The notes under the pieces are model-generated. The model ran no database searches, was not told where the DNA came from, and saw only the letters and a program-made list of their open reading frames with translations. DNA of 20,838 bases from a virus. The stretch is from positions 1 to 20,838 of IMG/VR virus record IMGVR_UViG_3300008107_004101; one strand, given 5' to 3'. Each line of letters starts with the position of its first letter. Position 1 is the first letter of the stretch. This document shows positions 1 to 7,436 of the stretch, one piece after another. The translations under genes were made by a program, and so were the position numbers.

Positions 1-226
1 GGAGGCCAAATGATTTCCGAGTATAAGCAGCCCAAGCATACAAAGCACACCCAATAATCCAAATAGGATAAAGAACAAGTAACGGAGGGTTCGGTACCGT
101 AAGAGCCATCGTAATACTACAGCCAATGCTAATAGCCCAAGCAACAAGTTCAACAATAAAACGCCAACGATTAGACTGCCAATCATCTTTTATCCATTCG
201 AATATTCCGTTAAATATGTCATTCAT
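1..226 (-). CDS. Small two-helix membrane protein, 3' end cut by the window
   Basis: The start codon overlaps the gp44 stop as ATGA, and the frame stays open to the window edge, giving 75 residues. The protein begins MNDIFNGIFEWIKDDWQSN. It then has a hydrophobic segment (about residues 27-47, with GCSITMALTVP) and a second one (about 52-68, LLVLYPIWIIGCALYAWAAY), so two membrane spans are likely. Short membrane proteins of this style occur next to the clamp-loader genes of T4-like cyanophages, and I recognise the pattern but know no assigned function. In T4 the clamp-loader small subunit gp62 follows gp44; here this protein takes that place. It is translationally coupled to gp44. Confidence is high that it is a gene, and low for any role. 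Confidence 0.8.
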   Translation of the reverse strand, partial: MNDIFNGIFEWIKDDWQSNRWRFIVELVAWAISIGCSITMALTVPNPPLLVLYPIWIIGCALYAWAAYTRKSFGL

Positions 227-1155
227 ACAAACTCACAATTCACCATCAACTCAGTCAAGCAAGCGACAGTATTGATTTCTTGGTCTGCAACAAAGGCAGC
301 CTTGTATTGATAATCTGCAAGAATCAAAACTGCTTGTGGAATTGATGTGGGTTTCATTGTATCATACAATGCATCATATAACTTACGAAACAATGTATTA
401 CTATCAATCTCATTTGATGCGACCCACTTACGAATTGCACCAAAGTCTTTAGAGGAGACATACTTTACAATCTCCGTAATTGATACATCTCCGATTTGTG
501 CAAGGATGCCAGTATCAATCTTACCAAACTGTGAGTATCGTTGAAGTTCATTTAGAACACGGCGAAAGTCTGGAAAATGTTTCTTTACAAGTTCAGCAAG
601 AACCTTGTCATCCGAGTCAACTTTTTCACTTTGCAAAATCATCTGAATTCGTTTAAAAAATGCAGATGCCATCTTAGCCTTCTCACCATTCTTCAAACCA
701 AAATCAATTACTGCACACCGTGAATGGAGTGGTTCAATGATTCGATTCTTATAGTTACAAGTAAAGATGAACGAACAGTTCGGTGCGAATTCTTCAATCG
801 CATTACGAAGTGCCGGTTGTGTTGAGTTTGGATTTAGATAGTCTGCTTCGTCAATAATGATGACCTTGCGACCACCAGACAACGACATTGATGAAGCATA
901 GTTCTTAATCTTGGTACGAAATGTATCGATACCAGATTCATCAGAACCATTGATGACCATAAAGTCACAACCAATCTCATTGCACATGGCTTTTGCAACA
1001 GTAGTTTTACCTACACCTGCACCGCCACTCAGCAAGAGATTGGGTATGCTTTGTTGGTTTACATATTCTTGGAAAGGCTTTTTAAGTCTTTCAGGAAGAA
1101 TACACTCCTCGATTGTTTTTGGACGATACTTCTCTGTCCATAACAGATGTTCCAT
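223..1155 (-). CDS. 44: Sliding clamp loader large subunit gp44
   Basis: This is an AAA+ ATPase that opens and loads the gp45 clamp onto primer-template DNA. The 310 residues show the N-terminal WTEKYRPKTIEE box of RFC-type loaders (6-17), a Walker A GGAGVGKTT (44-52), a Walker B VIIIDEAD (98-105), a sensor-1 region FTCNY (131-135) and the SRC arginine-finger motif at 145-147. Length is close to T4 gp44 (319 aa). An AAAGG ribosome-binding site precedes the ATG. The stop overlaps the next ATG. The partner small subunit gp62, adjacent in T4, is not visible in this window and may lie beyond the left edge. Confidence 0.97.
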   Translation of the reverse strand: MEHLLWTEKYRPKTIEECILPERLKKPFQEYVNQQSIPNLLLSGGAGVGKTTVAKAMCNEIGCDFMVINGSDESGIDTFRTKIKNYASSMSLSGGRKVIIIDEADYLNPNSTQPALRNAIEEFAPNCSFIFTCNYKNRIIEPLHSRCAVIDFGLKNGEKAKMASAFFKRIQMILQSEKVDSDDKVLAELVKKHFPDFRRVLNELQRYSQFGKIDTGILAQIGDVSITEIVKYVSSKDFGAIRKWVASNEIDSNTLFRKLYDALYDTMKPTSIPQAVLILADYQYKAAFVADQEINTVACLTELMVNCEFV

Positions 1156-1183
1156 AATATAAACCTTTCACAAAAATCATAAT

Positions 1184-1354
1184 TTAATTTGATGTGTTCA
1201 ATCGAGCAACAACATCAAGAATTGGTTCTTTCAATTGAATCGAACCTTTAAGTGTTTCAACAACTGTATTGGAATCTGTTTCGTAAACACTTGTCACATG
1301 GCGATTATCGATTGCGACTTGTTTTCCATAACTGTTAGTGAACCATATCAACAT
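1184..1354 (-). CDS. 56-aa conserved small protein, FlbD-like
   Basis: A 56-codon frame starts at an ATG overlapping the gp45 stop (TAATG) and ends 28 nt before gp44. GAGG inside the end of gp45 serves as ribosome-binding site. The protein begins MLIWFTNSYGKQVAIDN and continues with HVTSVYETDSNTVVETLKG and a C-terminal IQLKEPILDVVARL. The layout is a short beta-rich start, 'V-x-E-T-D-S-N-T-V', then 'L-K-x-P-I-x-D-V-V-A-R-L'. This resembles the small FlbD family of flagellar proteins (NG-x-x-I-x-V-N, D-T-V-I-T-L, V-x-E-S-V-E-E-V). The resemblance is by eye only. Its position between clamp and clamp loader suggests a replication-associated role, which is inference. Confidence 0.75.
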   Translation of the reverse strand: MLIWFTNSYGKQVAIDNRHVTSVYETDSNTVVETLKGSIQLKEPILDVVARLNTSN

Positions 1355-2037
1355 TAGGATGCCTCAAACTTAGAGCCTGCTTCAGTAGAAATATAATACT
1401 GGAGTGGAACATTTTTGTTCTTAAAGTGTGATACACCTTTTGAAGAAATACGAACCTCATATGAACCTGGCATCACTTTAGTTAGGTTCTCAGTTTTAAA
1501 AATCATCTTAAACTTGTTACCATTACCATCTGCAATTTCAAGTGCATCGGTGTGAGCAGAATCATTTTGCAAGTCTAGTGTAACGATACTAACTTTTTTA
1601 CCATCAGATTCAATTGCAATATGTGGTGAAGAAAGAACAGAAGCGGCACGAAGAACCCAATCAAAATCTTCCGATGAAAGCGTGAAAGTAATTTCTGCAT
1701 CAGGCATTACGAATTGTTTCTCAGGAGGAGTAACAATCATTGTTGGTTCACAGAATCGATATTTAATCTTACTGCGACCTTTGTTACCAACGATTACAAC
1801 ATGTTTCTCATCGAACTCAAAAGATGGGTCGTCTTTGTGTAGAGATACAACCGACAAGAAATTGTTTAGGTCATAAACACCAAAGTCAGCAGGAATTTCT
1901 TCCTTGATTGTGACTTCAGCAAGAATGTTTTTATGTGACGAGACAGTTTTAAGTGTCTTGCCTTGTTTAAAGAAGATACCTTGGTTGATTGTTCCAAAGT
2001 TCTTCAATACGGACAATGTTTCATTTGATAGTTTCAT
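1354..2037 (-). CDS. 45: DNA polymerase sliding clamp gp45
   Basis: The 227-aa protein matches the length of T4 gp45 (228 aa). It starts MKLSNETLSVLKNFGTINQG, like the T4 clamp, and has alternating beta strands with the late segment MPGSYEVRISSKGVSHF and a C-terminal LQYYISTEAGSKFEAS. The trimeric ring tethers the replicative polymerase, and in T4 it also acts as mobile activator of late transcription through gp55 and gp33. GAGGT precedes the ATG by about 8 nt. Its stop overlaps the start of the 56-aa gene, so clamp, small protein and clamp loader form one translational unit. Confidence 0.96.
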   Translation of the reverse strand: MKLSNETLSVLKNFGTINQGIFFKQGKTLKTVSSHKNILAEVTIKEEIPADFGVYDLNNFLSVVSLHKDDPSFEFDEKHVVIVGNKGRSKIKYRFCEPTMIVTPPEKQFVMPDAEITFTLSSEDFDWVLRAASVLSSPHIAIESDGKKVSIVTLDLQNDSAHTDALEIADGNGNKFKMIFKTENLTKVMPGSYEVRISSKGVSHFKNKNVPLQYYISTEAGSKFEAS

Positions 2038-2051
2038 TTAATACCTCATAA

Positions 2052-2390
2052 TTAAGATTTATCAACGGAATACAGTATATCATGTTCATACAGAAACATG
2101 AGGCAACAAAGAGCATGTGCTAAGTGGTGTCTACCTGATTCTGGGTCATCTTGTTCTCCTTCTTTCCATGCCCATAGATGCCTTTGCATGGCATCAAAAT
2201 AACGGCGTTTGGAATCAGGAACATTTTTCCAGTTATCAGGTTCATACTTTTCCGCACCAAAGGTCAATACATCAACAGTAGCCTTCAATGCAAGTGGTGG
2301 TAGTAAACCATATCGCAATTTACCACCATCGAACTTACGACCTCCGGTTGTAGCAGTTTGACTTGCTTTAACTAGGTCGTTTTCGTTCAT
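2052..2390 (-). CDS. dATP/dGTP diphosphohydrolase-like protein (DUF5664 type)
   Basis: The 112-residue protein contains KFDGGKLRYGLLPPLAL (about 19-35), a GAEKYEPDNWKNV box (45-57), an RHLWAWKEGEQDDPESGRHH box (about 70-89) and LAHALCCLMFLYEHD at the C-terminus. This pattern belongs to the phage family annotated as the N-terminal domain of dATP/dGTP diphosphohydrolase, related in style to all-alpha NTP pyrophosphatases. Members are thought to hydrolyse dNTPs to dNMPs. In phages they adjust the nucleotide pool or supply precursors for modified DNA. The ATG overlaps the stop of the upstream glycosyltransferase (ATGA), and gp45 follows 14 nt later. Family assignment is by motif memory; substrate is unverified. 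Confidence 0.8.
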   Translation of the reverse strand: MNENDLVKASQTATTGGRKFDGGKLRYGLLPPLALKATVDVLTFGAEKYEPDNWKNVPDSKRRYFDAMQRHLWAWKEGEQDDPESGRHHLAHALCCLMFLYEHDILYSVDKS

Positions 2391-3202
2391 AGCTTGCCTG
2401 TGTATTGTGCAACTGCCGGCATATTACCAGTAAATGCGTAAGTACCGATATGTTGTGTTTTCATCCATGGACACAAATAGATTTGACCACCCATTTTGCG
2501 CCACATTTGACAGAACATATAATCTTCACTCAGATATCTGTCAGAACCACCTCCAACGATAGATTCTTTAGTGTCGATTACTGTATCAAAGTATGCATGA
2601 ATGTATCTTGTACCATCGAAATTGGCCTGTCCAACATGGTCTGGTTTGTATCGAATCATTGGATATTGTTTTTCCATTTTTTCAAATACTTCCCGTTTAA
2701 CCATCATAAAACCTGTGCCGATTTCCATGACTTCAAGTGGGTCTGTAACAGTAAATTGTTTTGTGCCTTTTACGACATTGAAAACATATTCGCCAACTAA
2801 TTGTTCAAGTTCTCTTGGCTCCATATTTGGTTGAGAACGGGCAGCTTGTGCAACATTACCCCAATTGATTGATTTTTTAGGATAAGGACCACCAATCACA
2901 TCTTTGTCCAATGCCATTAAAGCAAGAACATCTTGTGGATTGTAGTGAATGTCCGAATCGATAAAAAGTAAGTGTGTGTGGTCTGAACGAAGAAACTCAT
3001 CGACTAGGTAGTTTCTTGCTCGTGTAATAAGTGATTCATTGAACAGGAATGAAAACTTGGTTTCGATTCCATACTTGTTCATTGTTGTCTGTAAGTCGAG
3101 GCTTGATTTGATATACAAACCATGTGCCATGCCACCATACATCGGTGTAGCAATAAACAGCTTATTTTTTCTTAATTTTTCTAATTCAACTTTGATTTCC
3201 AT
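2387..3202 (-). CDS. GT-A fold glycosyltransferase (family 2-like)
   Basis: The 271-residue protein opens with LFIATPMYGGMAHGLY (about 15-30), typical of nucleotide-sugar binding in GT-A enzymes. It carries FLFNESLITRARNYLVDEFL, then the metal-binding segment HLLFIDSDIHYNPQD with a D-x-D (SDI/DSD) centre, GGPYPKK, and a later IGTGFMMVKREVFE followed by SEDYMFCQMWRKMGG, which resembles the acceptor/catalytic E-D of family 2 enzymes. Similar proteins are common in T4-like aquatic phages. The acceptor (phage DNA base, capsid protein or host glycan) cannot be told from sequence. Its ATG has a GGAG site and lies just after a strong terminator, with no obvious promoter of its own. That implies some readthrough. 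Confidence 0.85.
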   Translation of the reverse strand: MEIKVELEKLRKNKLFIATPMYGGMAHGLYIKSSLDLQTTMNKYGIETKFSFLFNESLITRARNYLVDEFLRSDHTHLLFIDSDIHYNPQDVLALMALDKDVIGGPYPKKSINWGNVAQAARSQPNMEPRELEQLVGEYVFNVVKGTKQFTVTDPLEVMEIGTGFMMVKREVFEKMEKQYPMIRYKPDHVGQANFDGTRYIHAYFDTVIDTKESIVGGGSDRYLSEDYMFCQMWRKMGGQIYLCPWMKTQHIGTYAFTGNMPAVAQYTGKL

Positions 3203-3218
3203 GACAACTCCATAAACG

Positions 3219-3255
3219 AAAAAGAGGAAGTGGTACCTATATGTATCACTTCCTC
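3219..3255 (-). terminator. Strong intrinsic terminator after the winged-helix gene
   Basis: On the minus strand a GAGGAAGTG...CACTTCCTC stem (9 bp, extended by TAC/GTA beyond one A-C mismatch) is followed directly by TTTTT. It lies 20 nt after the stop of the 90-aa gene and 17 nt before the glycosyltransferase ATG. Confidence 0.9.
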
Positions 3256-3274
3256 ATTGCTTTAAGCCTTAAAA

Positions 3275-3547
3275 TTAGGCAAAAGCACGCTCACCTTGTG
3301 AACGAATTGCGGCAATACCTGCAGCGACCATGCGCTTAGTAGGAGTGCCAAGGCGATAGAAAGAAACTTTCTCGCCGTTTGCGTTGATGCGGCTATTCAA
3401 GTAAATAGCGTGACCTTCATTACGCAACTCATTAATGGTTGCAGAAGGATTAGCAACACCAAAAACAGACTGCATCTTCTGAGCGGTCAAGGTGTTGTAT
3501 TCACTATCTTTAGAAAGATAAGCAAGGATTTTAGATTTGGTAGACAT
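3275..3547 (-). CDS. Small winged-helix / helix-turn-helix protein
   Basis: The 90-residue protein starts MSTKSKILAYLSKDSEY. It shows a helix (about 3-12), a helix-turn-helix-like segment TLTAQKMQSVFGVANPSATINELRNEGH (about 18-45) and a beta wing AIYLNSRINANGEKVSFYRLG (46-66), then a basic tail. This is the layout of a winged-helix DNA-binding domain, seen also in small proteins of aquatic T4-like phages. An ATG five codons upstream (3562) is in frame, but it overlaps GGAG, the ribosome-binding site 9 nt before the chosen ATG at 3547, so the shorter form is preferred. The gene is a single-gene unit with its own promoter, structured leader and terminator. This suggests an abundant, possibly self-regulated protein; that role is inference. 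Confidence 0.85.
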   Translation of the reverse strand: MSTKSKILAYLSKDSEYNTLTAQKMQSVFGVANPSATINELRNEGHAIYLNSRINANGEKVSFYRLGTPTKRMVAAGIAAIRSQGERAFA

Positions 3548-3567
3548 TACAAAATACTCCATAAAAT

Positions 3568-3613
3568 GGTCTCACGATTAAAAAATATTTGAGAGGAGAC
3601 CGTTCTCTCAAAT
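3568..3613 (-). promoter_or_regulatory. Predicted H-type pseudoknot in the mRNA leader
   Basis: On the minus strand ATTTGAGAG (3613-3605) pairs perfectly with CTCTCAAAT (3595-3587), a 9-bp stem. Its 9-nt loop is AAC plus GGTCTC, and GGTCTC (3601-3596) is perfectly complementary to GAGACC (3573-3568) downstream. Stem 1 is 9 bp, loop 1 is 3 nt, stem 2 is 6 bp, there is no nucleotide between the stems, and loop 3 is 13 nt and AU-rich. These dimensions fit a classical H-type pseudoknot. The predicted transcript starts at about 3614, so the fold would sit at the very 5' end, ending 7 nt before the GGAG ribosome-binding site. Alternatively the stem plus the following TTTTTT could act as an attenuator. 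Confidence 0.65.
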
Positions 3614-3620
3614 TAGAATC

Positions 3621-3649
3621 ATTGTATCAGATTGAAACGAGGTTGTCAA
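3621..3649 (-). promoter_or_regulatory. Sigma70-type promoter of the winged-helix gene
   Basis: TTGACA (3649-3644), a 17-bp spacer and TACAAT (3626-3621) read on the minus strand: a perfect -35 and a 5/6 -10. The predicted start near 3614 coincides with the first base of the leader stem. Confidence 0.85.
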
Positions 3650-3669
3650 CACTTATACAGGTAAAGAAT

Positions 3670-3699
3670 AAAAAACTCCCACAGTCTTACCTGTGGGAG
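3670..3699 (-). terminator. Intrinsic terminator of the AAA+ gene
   Basis: CTCCCACAG, a 6-nt loop GTAAGA and CTGTGGGAG form a perfect 9-bp stem followed by TTTTTTAT on the minus strand. It sits 17 nt after the stop of the CobS-like gene and 20 nt before the -35 of the next unit. Confidence 0.95.
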
Positions 3700-3715
3700 A
3701 AGTGCCGAACTACTA

Positions 3716-4915
3716 TTAGAAAGGAATTTCGTCTTTGTTTTCAGTTTCAGGTACTTCAGGTTCAATTACAGGTGCGAGTAATTGTTCGGCAGAAGCACCT
3801 GCATCAACTTTGGTATACAAATCAATAAATGATGCCTTGGTGTCATCATCAAAACGATTCAAACACAAAGTAATTGCCTTCATTTTATCACCAAAGATGC
3901 CGTATGTTTCAACAATATGCACAAGGCGGCGAGTAGAAATCACTTCATCACAACCGCCATCATTGAATGTTTTACGAATTACATCAGCCCATGTAACAAG
4001 TTTCTCGGCGAAATCATCATCAGCACGACCAACAGAGGTCAATTCTTTTTCGATAATCTTCCGCTCAGTCTTAACAGGAGGGAATTCTTGTTCCATTGTG
4101 GTGCGGAATCTTTCGAGGAATGCTTCGTTAAGCACATTCGTAAACATGTAACGACCATCATCAGAACCTTTACCTTTTGTATTCGCAGTAGCAAACACAG
4201 TAAAACCAGGTGCAGGTGCAATTACTTCACCTTTCTTTTTGAGCATGAAAGGTTTACCTTCAAGAACCCGTTGCAAAGAGGAAAGGTTTTGAGCACCATA
4301 ATCAATCTCATCGATACACAAAACGGCACCTTGTCGTGCAGCAGTGGTCACAGGACCATCACGCCATTCCATATTACCATCGATAAGAACATAGTTACCA
4401 AGTAGGTCACTCTCATCGGTTTCAGGTGTCATTGATACGCAAACGAATTTTCGTTTTGCCTTGGCACATGCCTGTTCAATAGACATTGTTTTACCATTAC
4501 CAGAATGACCAGAAACGAAAACAGGAAAGAAACGCATCGATTGAACGATTGAAAGAACATCATCAAAGTTACCAAATGGTACATAATTTTTGTAAACATT
4601 GGGAACTAGGTTAGTATTGTCCAAATCAGTTTGAACATTTTGAATTTTATGATTTGATTTTTCAACTGGTTTGGTCATAGGAACTACCTGTGCTTGTAAT
4701 GCAATGGTTTGAACGGGTTGTGCAATAGAGGCAGAACCAGGTACTTTATACACACCACGCTTCACACGGTTTGCATCATCATTAGTAAACCAATAAGGAT
4801 GAGCAATATTTGATTTACTGCAAATTTCTTTAATCTCATCGGTTGTTACAGTAGGTTTACCGAGAGCAATAACTGCATTGATAAACTTTTCACGAATTTC
4901 GGCACGCTTAGTCAT
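3716..4915 (-). CDS. MoxR/CobS-like AAA+ ATPase
   Basis: The 399-residue protein has an N-terminal winged-helix-like domain (about 1-58), a low-complexity linker (about 60-100) and an AAA+ core: Walker A GHSGNGKT (136-143), Walker B VLCIDEID (198-205), sensor-1 FATANTKG (241-248) and LERFR (267-271) as candidate arginine finger. It ends in an acidic tail (ETENKDEIPF). This is the family called CobS in cyanophages, after the ATPase subunit of aerobic cobaltochelatase. The MoxR clade also includes chaperone-like ATPases that pair with VWA proteins, and here the VWA partner lies directly upstream. No other cobalamin gene is visible in the window, so a remodelling role for the pair is as likely as cobalt insertion. 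The gene has its own consensus promoter and terminator. Confidence 0.88.
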   Translation of the reverse strand: MTKRAEIREKFINAVIALGKPTVTTDEIKEICSKSNIAHPYWFTNDDANRVKRGVYKVPGSASIAQPVQTIALQAQVVPMTKPVEKSNHKIQNVQTDLDNTNLVPNVYKNYVPFGNFDDVLSIVQSMRFFPVFVSGHSGNGKTMSIEQACAKAKRKFVCVSMTPETDESDLLGNYVLIDGNMEWRDGPVTTAARQGAVLCIDEIDYGAQNLSSLQRVLEGKPFMLKKKGEVIAPAPGFTVFATANTKGKGSDDGRYMFTNVLNEAFLERFRTTMEQEFPPVKTERKIIEKELTSVGRADDDFAEKLVTWADVIRKTFNDGGCDEVISTRRLVHIVETYGIFGDKMKAITLCLNRFDDDTKASFIDLYTKVDAGASAEQLLAPVIEPEVPETENKDEIPF

Positions 4916-4948
4916 AATATAAAAAACTCCTTCACAATTTATACATCA

Positions 4949-4977
4949 ATTATAACATGGCTGAATTGAACTGTCAA
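4949..4977 (-). promoter_or_regulatory. Perfect sigma70-type promoter of the AAA+ gene
   Basis: TTGACA (4977-4972), a 17-bp spacer and TATAAT (4954-4949) on the minus strand. It lies within the shared 35-bp element and the inverted repeat described separately. An AAGGAG site follows before the ATG. Confidence 0.9.
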
Positions 4978-4988
4978 CCAGCCATGTT
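4954..4988. repeat. 10-bp perfect inverted repeat spanning the promoter, possible operator
   Basis: AACATGGCTG (4954-4963) and CAGCCATGTT (4979-4988) are exact reverse complements separated by 15 bp. One arm abuts and overlaps the first base of the -10, and the other lies upstream of the -35, so the -35 and most of the spacer are enclosed. The related promoter at 7465-7493 lacks the -10-proximal arm, so this symmetry is specific to the AAA+ gene. It could bind a dimeric repressor or form a hairpin; which is unknown. Confidence 0.6.
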
Positions 4989-5002
4989 GCACAAAAACAA
5001 CA
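4968..5002 (-). repeat. 35-bp promoter-upstream element, copy 2
   Basis: On the minus strand it reads TGTTGTTTTTGTGCAACA followed by TGGCTGGTTGACAGTTC. It matches copy 1 (7484-7518) at 31 of 35 positions. The first 18 bases can pair as TGTTGT/GCAACA, with a T-G wobble where copy 1 has T-A, so the pairing is kept. The element ends just after the -35 hexamer. Confidence 0.8.
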
Positions 5003-5003
5003 C

Positions 5004-7436
5004 TTAGGCAGCAATACCTTGAATGAATTTGGAAACCAAAACACGGTTCACTGCTTTCTTTTTATTCATTTTCATAAAAGCATTTTTAAGTTTGCTTGAG
5101 GTCACTTTACCTTCAATTTCAATTTCATCACTTTCAGTTTTCAGGTCATCACCACCTGATACCAAGAAGAATGAATTGAAACCAGGTGTGTTGGATACAA
5201 GGTACTTATCAGCTTTGAATTGTTTTGCAATATCTTTAACCTTTTGGTCAATAGCATACTGTTCTTGCCAACGACTTGGGTCTTTACGACATTCTTCCCA
5301 TCTCTGTGCATATGTTTTGCCATCTTCAAGGACATAACGACCATTAATGATACTACGAACCCAAGCAGGACGACTATCAGGTACTAAGAAGAAACCAAAA
5401 ACTTTTGCACCAGTTGTTTTTCTAAACCAATCAAGCAACAAGTGTGTCATTGTTTCGGAGTTTCTGACATTACCCATCTTCTTTTCAAACTTGTGTTCGT
5501 TATCACGCAAGAAGAAATTGTAATTGTAAGTGTCGATACTACTTACACCCAATGTCGTATATGGTTTGTCATCACGGTCTGTAACTTCTTTATTGCAAGA
5601 ATAATAGTTAGTCCAGTCGGCATCACCATCGTGGACAATTACCAAACTTGTCATATCAAGGTTGTTTGAAGTTTTGAATTTTTTCATCACTTCGGCAGTA
5701 GCAACAATAGCCTGATTCAAAGGTGTATTTGAAAGGTGTTCACTTTCAGGACGACCACAAGGACCGATGTAACGACCACCTTCAAATGATTTCTTCAACA
5801 TAATCATATTACGCAAAGCGGCATTAAATTCTGCATTGGTCATTTTGTTGTTGATATATTCACGCAAGTAAATATGGTCAAGTGCCAAAGTTTTTTGTTT
5901 CAAATCAAAACAAGGGTGGTTTCGTTGTCTGTAATTAGATTGTTGTTCGTAGGTTGTCAAACCAAGGTCTTGAAATTTCGATTCAATCGAATCACCGAAA
6001 CCATACACAACAAAAGGAATATTCACTTTGCGACAGAACATGGCAAGAACCAAAATCTGTTCAATTGAACCTGCCATGTTGTTTGACATAGAACCAGACT
6101 TATCGAGCAACAGAACCAAACCGTGACTTTTACCTTTTGGTGTCAACATTACTTTGCGGAAGATATTGTCATCAAATCGATATGATGCCAATTTGTTGAT
6201 ATCGATATCACCCGTATCGGACAGTTTTGATTTACTAAAAGCTTTTGCCGCTTTACGCATTTCAAATTCTTTTGCAAGTAGACCAATATATCTTTCATTC
6301 TTGGTTTTGAATTCATTGACCCAAGACTTCACTTTTTCATTAGAGATATAACCTTCAGTAACTTCTTTTGCATAATGCACCGTCAATTGTTCTTGCACCC
6401 GTTTTGCAGGTGTAATAATGTTTGACAAAATAGGTTTTGGTAATGTGACATACACATACTCTTTACACTTTTCATCAAGCAATTGCATTTCGTTGTGGCG
6501 ATAGTTATCATCCGTTTCACATCTCGGTTCAAACATATCACGGCTTGCAGGTGCAGAATCTTTGTATCGGTCGAATACGCTATTAGGTTGTTTATCTTCA
6601 TTTTCTTCAGTATCTTCGCCTTGTGCATCTTCACCATTTTGCGATTTTGATTTAGATTGTTTTTCGGTTTCTTCACCGTTACCATCGCCATCATTATCAC
6701 TATCCATTTCTTCTTCCGAATCTTCGGACTTAGATTGTGATTTAGATTTTACATCGGATTCTTCTGGTTCATCACCGTATTCATCCGAATCATAATCGTA
6801 ATCATAGTCACCATCACCGTATTCATCCGAATAATCAAATGATTGGTATTCTTCTACTGCCATTTCATGTTGTTCACCTTTTGAATACTCATAAATTTCA
6901 TCCGTAAGGCGAACAACATCTTCCCAAGTTTCACATGATTGGACTTTTTTGACTAGAATTTCTTCTTGAGCAGAGAATTCAATAGGCATGGTGTATTGAG
7001 ATTTGGTGAAAAGATTCAACCTCTCAATAAATGCCATTTTGTTGATATCACGGTTACGCAAACCGAAAAAGTCTCGGTTCATCAATTCAGAATAAGCATC
7101 TTTGAATTGTTTTGTCAAACCAGGATATTTGCGTTTTACTTTTTTCTCAATGCGGGCATCTTCGACCACATTCAAAAAAGATTTGTAGTGTTTGCCTTTT
7201 GATTCATCTACAACCGCATCATGCCAACCAGTAGCAGGTGTATAAAGAGCGTGACCAACTTCATGCCCGCAAAGCAGGTCATAAAGAGCGCCAGTCATAT
7301 TTTGCCAGATTGGGAGATACAGGACACGATTCTGAGGGTCGAATCGAGCGGTTTTAATCTTTTGGTGTTCAACCGTAAGATTCTCGGTCGCCATTAGTTT
7401 GGCTAATTGAGATTTTTGTTCAGCAGTAAATAGCAT
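5004..7436 (-). CDS. CobT-like protein: zincin motif, acidic linker and VWA domain
   Basis: This 810-residue protein starts at an ATG with AAAGGA 9 nt upstream; the in-frame GTG at 7454 would fall at the promoter's start site and is rejected. The N-terminal domain holds the zinc-peptidase motif HEVGH (58-62) followed by NVVEDARIE (89-97), whose glutamate could be a third zinc ligand. About residues 195-285 are extremely acidic and low in complexity (runs of D, E, S and Y). A VWA domain follows with a MIDAS motif LLLDKSGSMSNN (440-451) and later IVHDGDADW. Phage proteins of this type are labelled CobT or peptidase. With the AAA+ gene downstream, it resembles MoxR-VWA pairs. Whether the zinc site is catalytic is unknown. 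Confidence 0.85.
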   Translation of the reverse strand: MLFTAEQKSQLAKLMATENLTVEHQKIKTARFDPQNRVLYLPIWQNMTGALYDLLCGHEVGHALYTPATGWHDAVVDESKGKHYKSFLNVVEDARIEKKVKRKYPGLTKQFKDAYSELMNRDFFGLRNRDINKMAFIERLNLFTKSQYTMPIEFSAQEEILVKKVQSCETWEDVVRLTDEIYEYSKGEQHEMAVEEYQSFDYSDEYGDGDYDYDYDSDEYGDEPEESDVKSKSQSKSEDSEEEMDSDNDGDGNGEETEKQSKSKSQNGEDAQGEDTEENEDKQPNSVFDRYKDSAPASRDMFEPRCETDDNYRHNEMQLLDEKCKEYVYVTLPKPILSNIITPAKRVQEQLTVHYAKEVTEGYISNEKVKSWVNEFKTKNERYIGLLAKEFEMRKAAKAFSKSKLSDTGDIDINKLASYRFDDNIFRKVMLTPKGKSHGLVLLLDKSGSMSNNMAGSIEQILVLAMFCRKVNIPFVVYGFGDSIESKFQDLGLTTYEQQSNYRQRNHPCFDLKQKTLALDHIYLREYINNKMTNAEFNAALRNMIMLKKSFEGGRYIGPCGRPESEHLSNTPLNQAIVATAEVMKKFKTSNNLDMTSLVIVHDGDADWTNYYSCNKEVTDRDDKPYTTLGVSSIDTYNYNFFLRDNEHKFEKKMGNVRNSETMTHLLLDWFRKTTGAKVFGFFLVPDSRPAWVRSIINGRYVLEDGKTYAQRWEECRKDPSRWQEQYAIDQKVKDIAKQFKADKYLVSNTPGFNSFFLVSGGDDLKTESDEIEIEGKVTSSKLKNAFMKMNKKKAVNRVLVSKFIQGIAA

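Noticed and set aside
5442-6795. Long plus-strand frames opposite the zincin-VWA gene
   Set aside because: They mirror the codon pattern of the minus-strand gene, lack ribosome-binding sites and show no family motif. The same holds for other plus-strand frames in the window.
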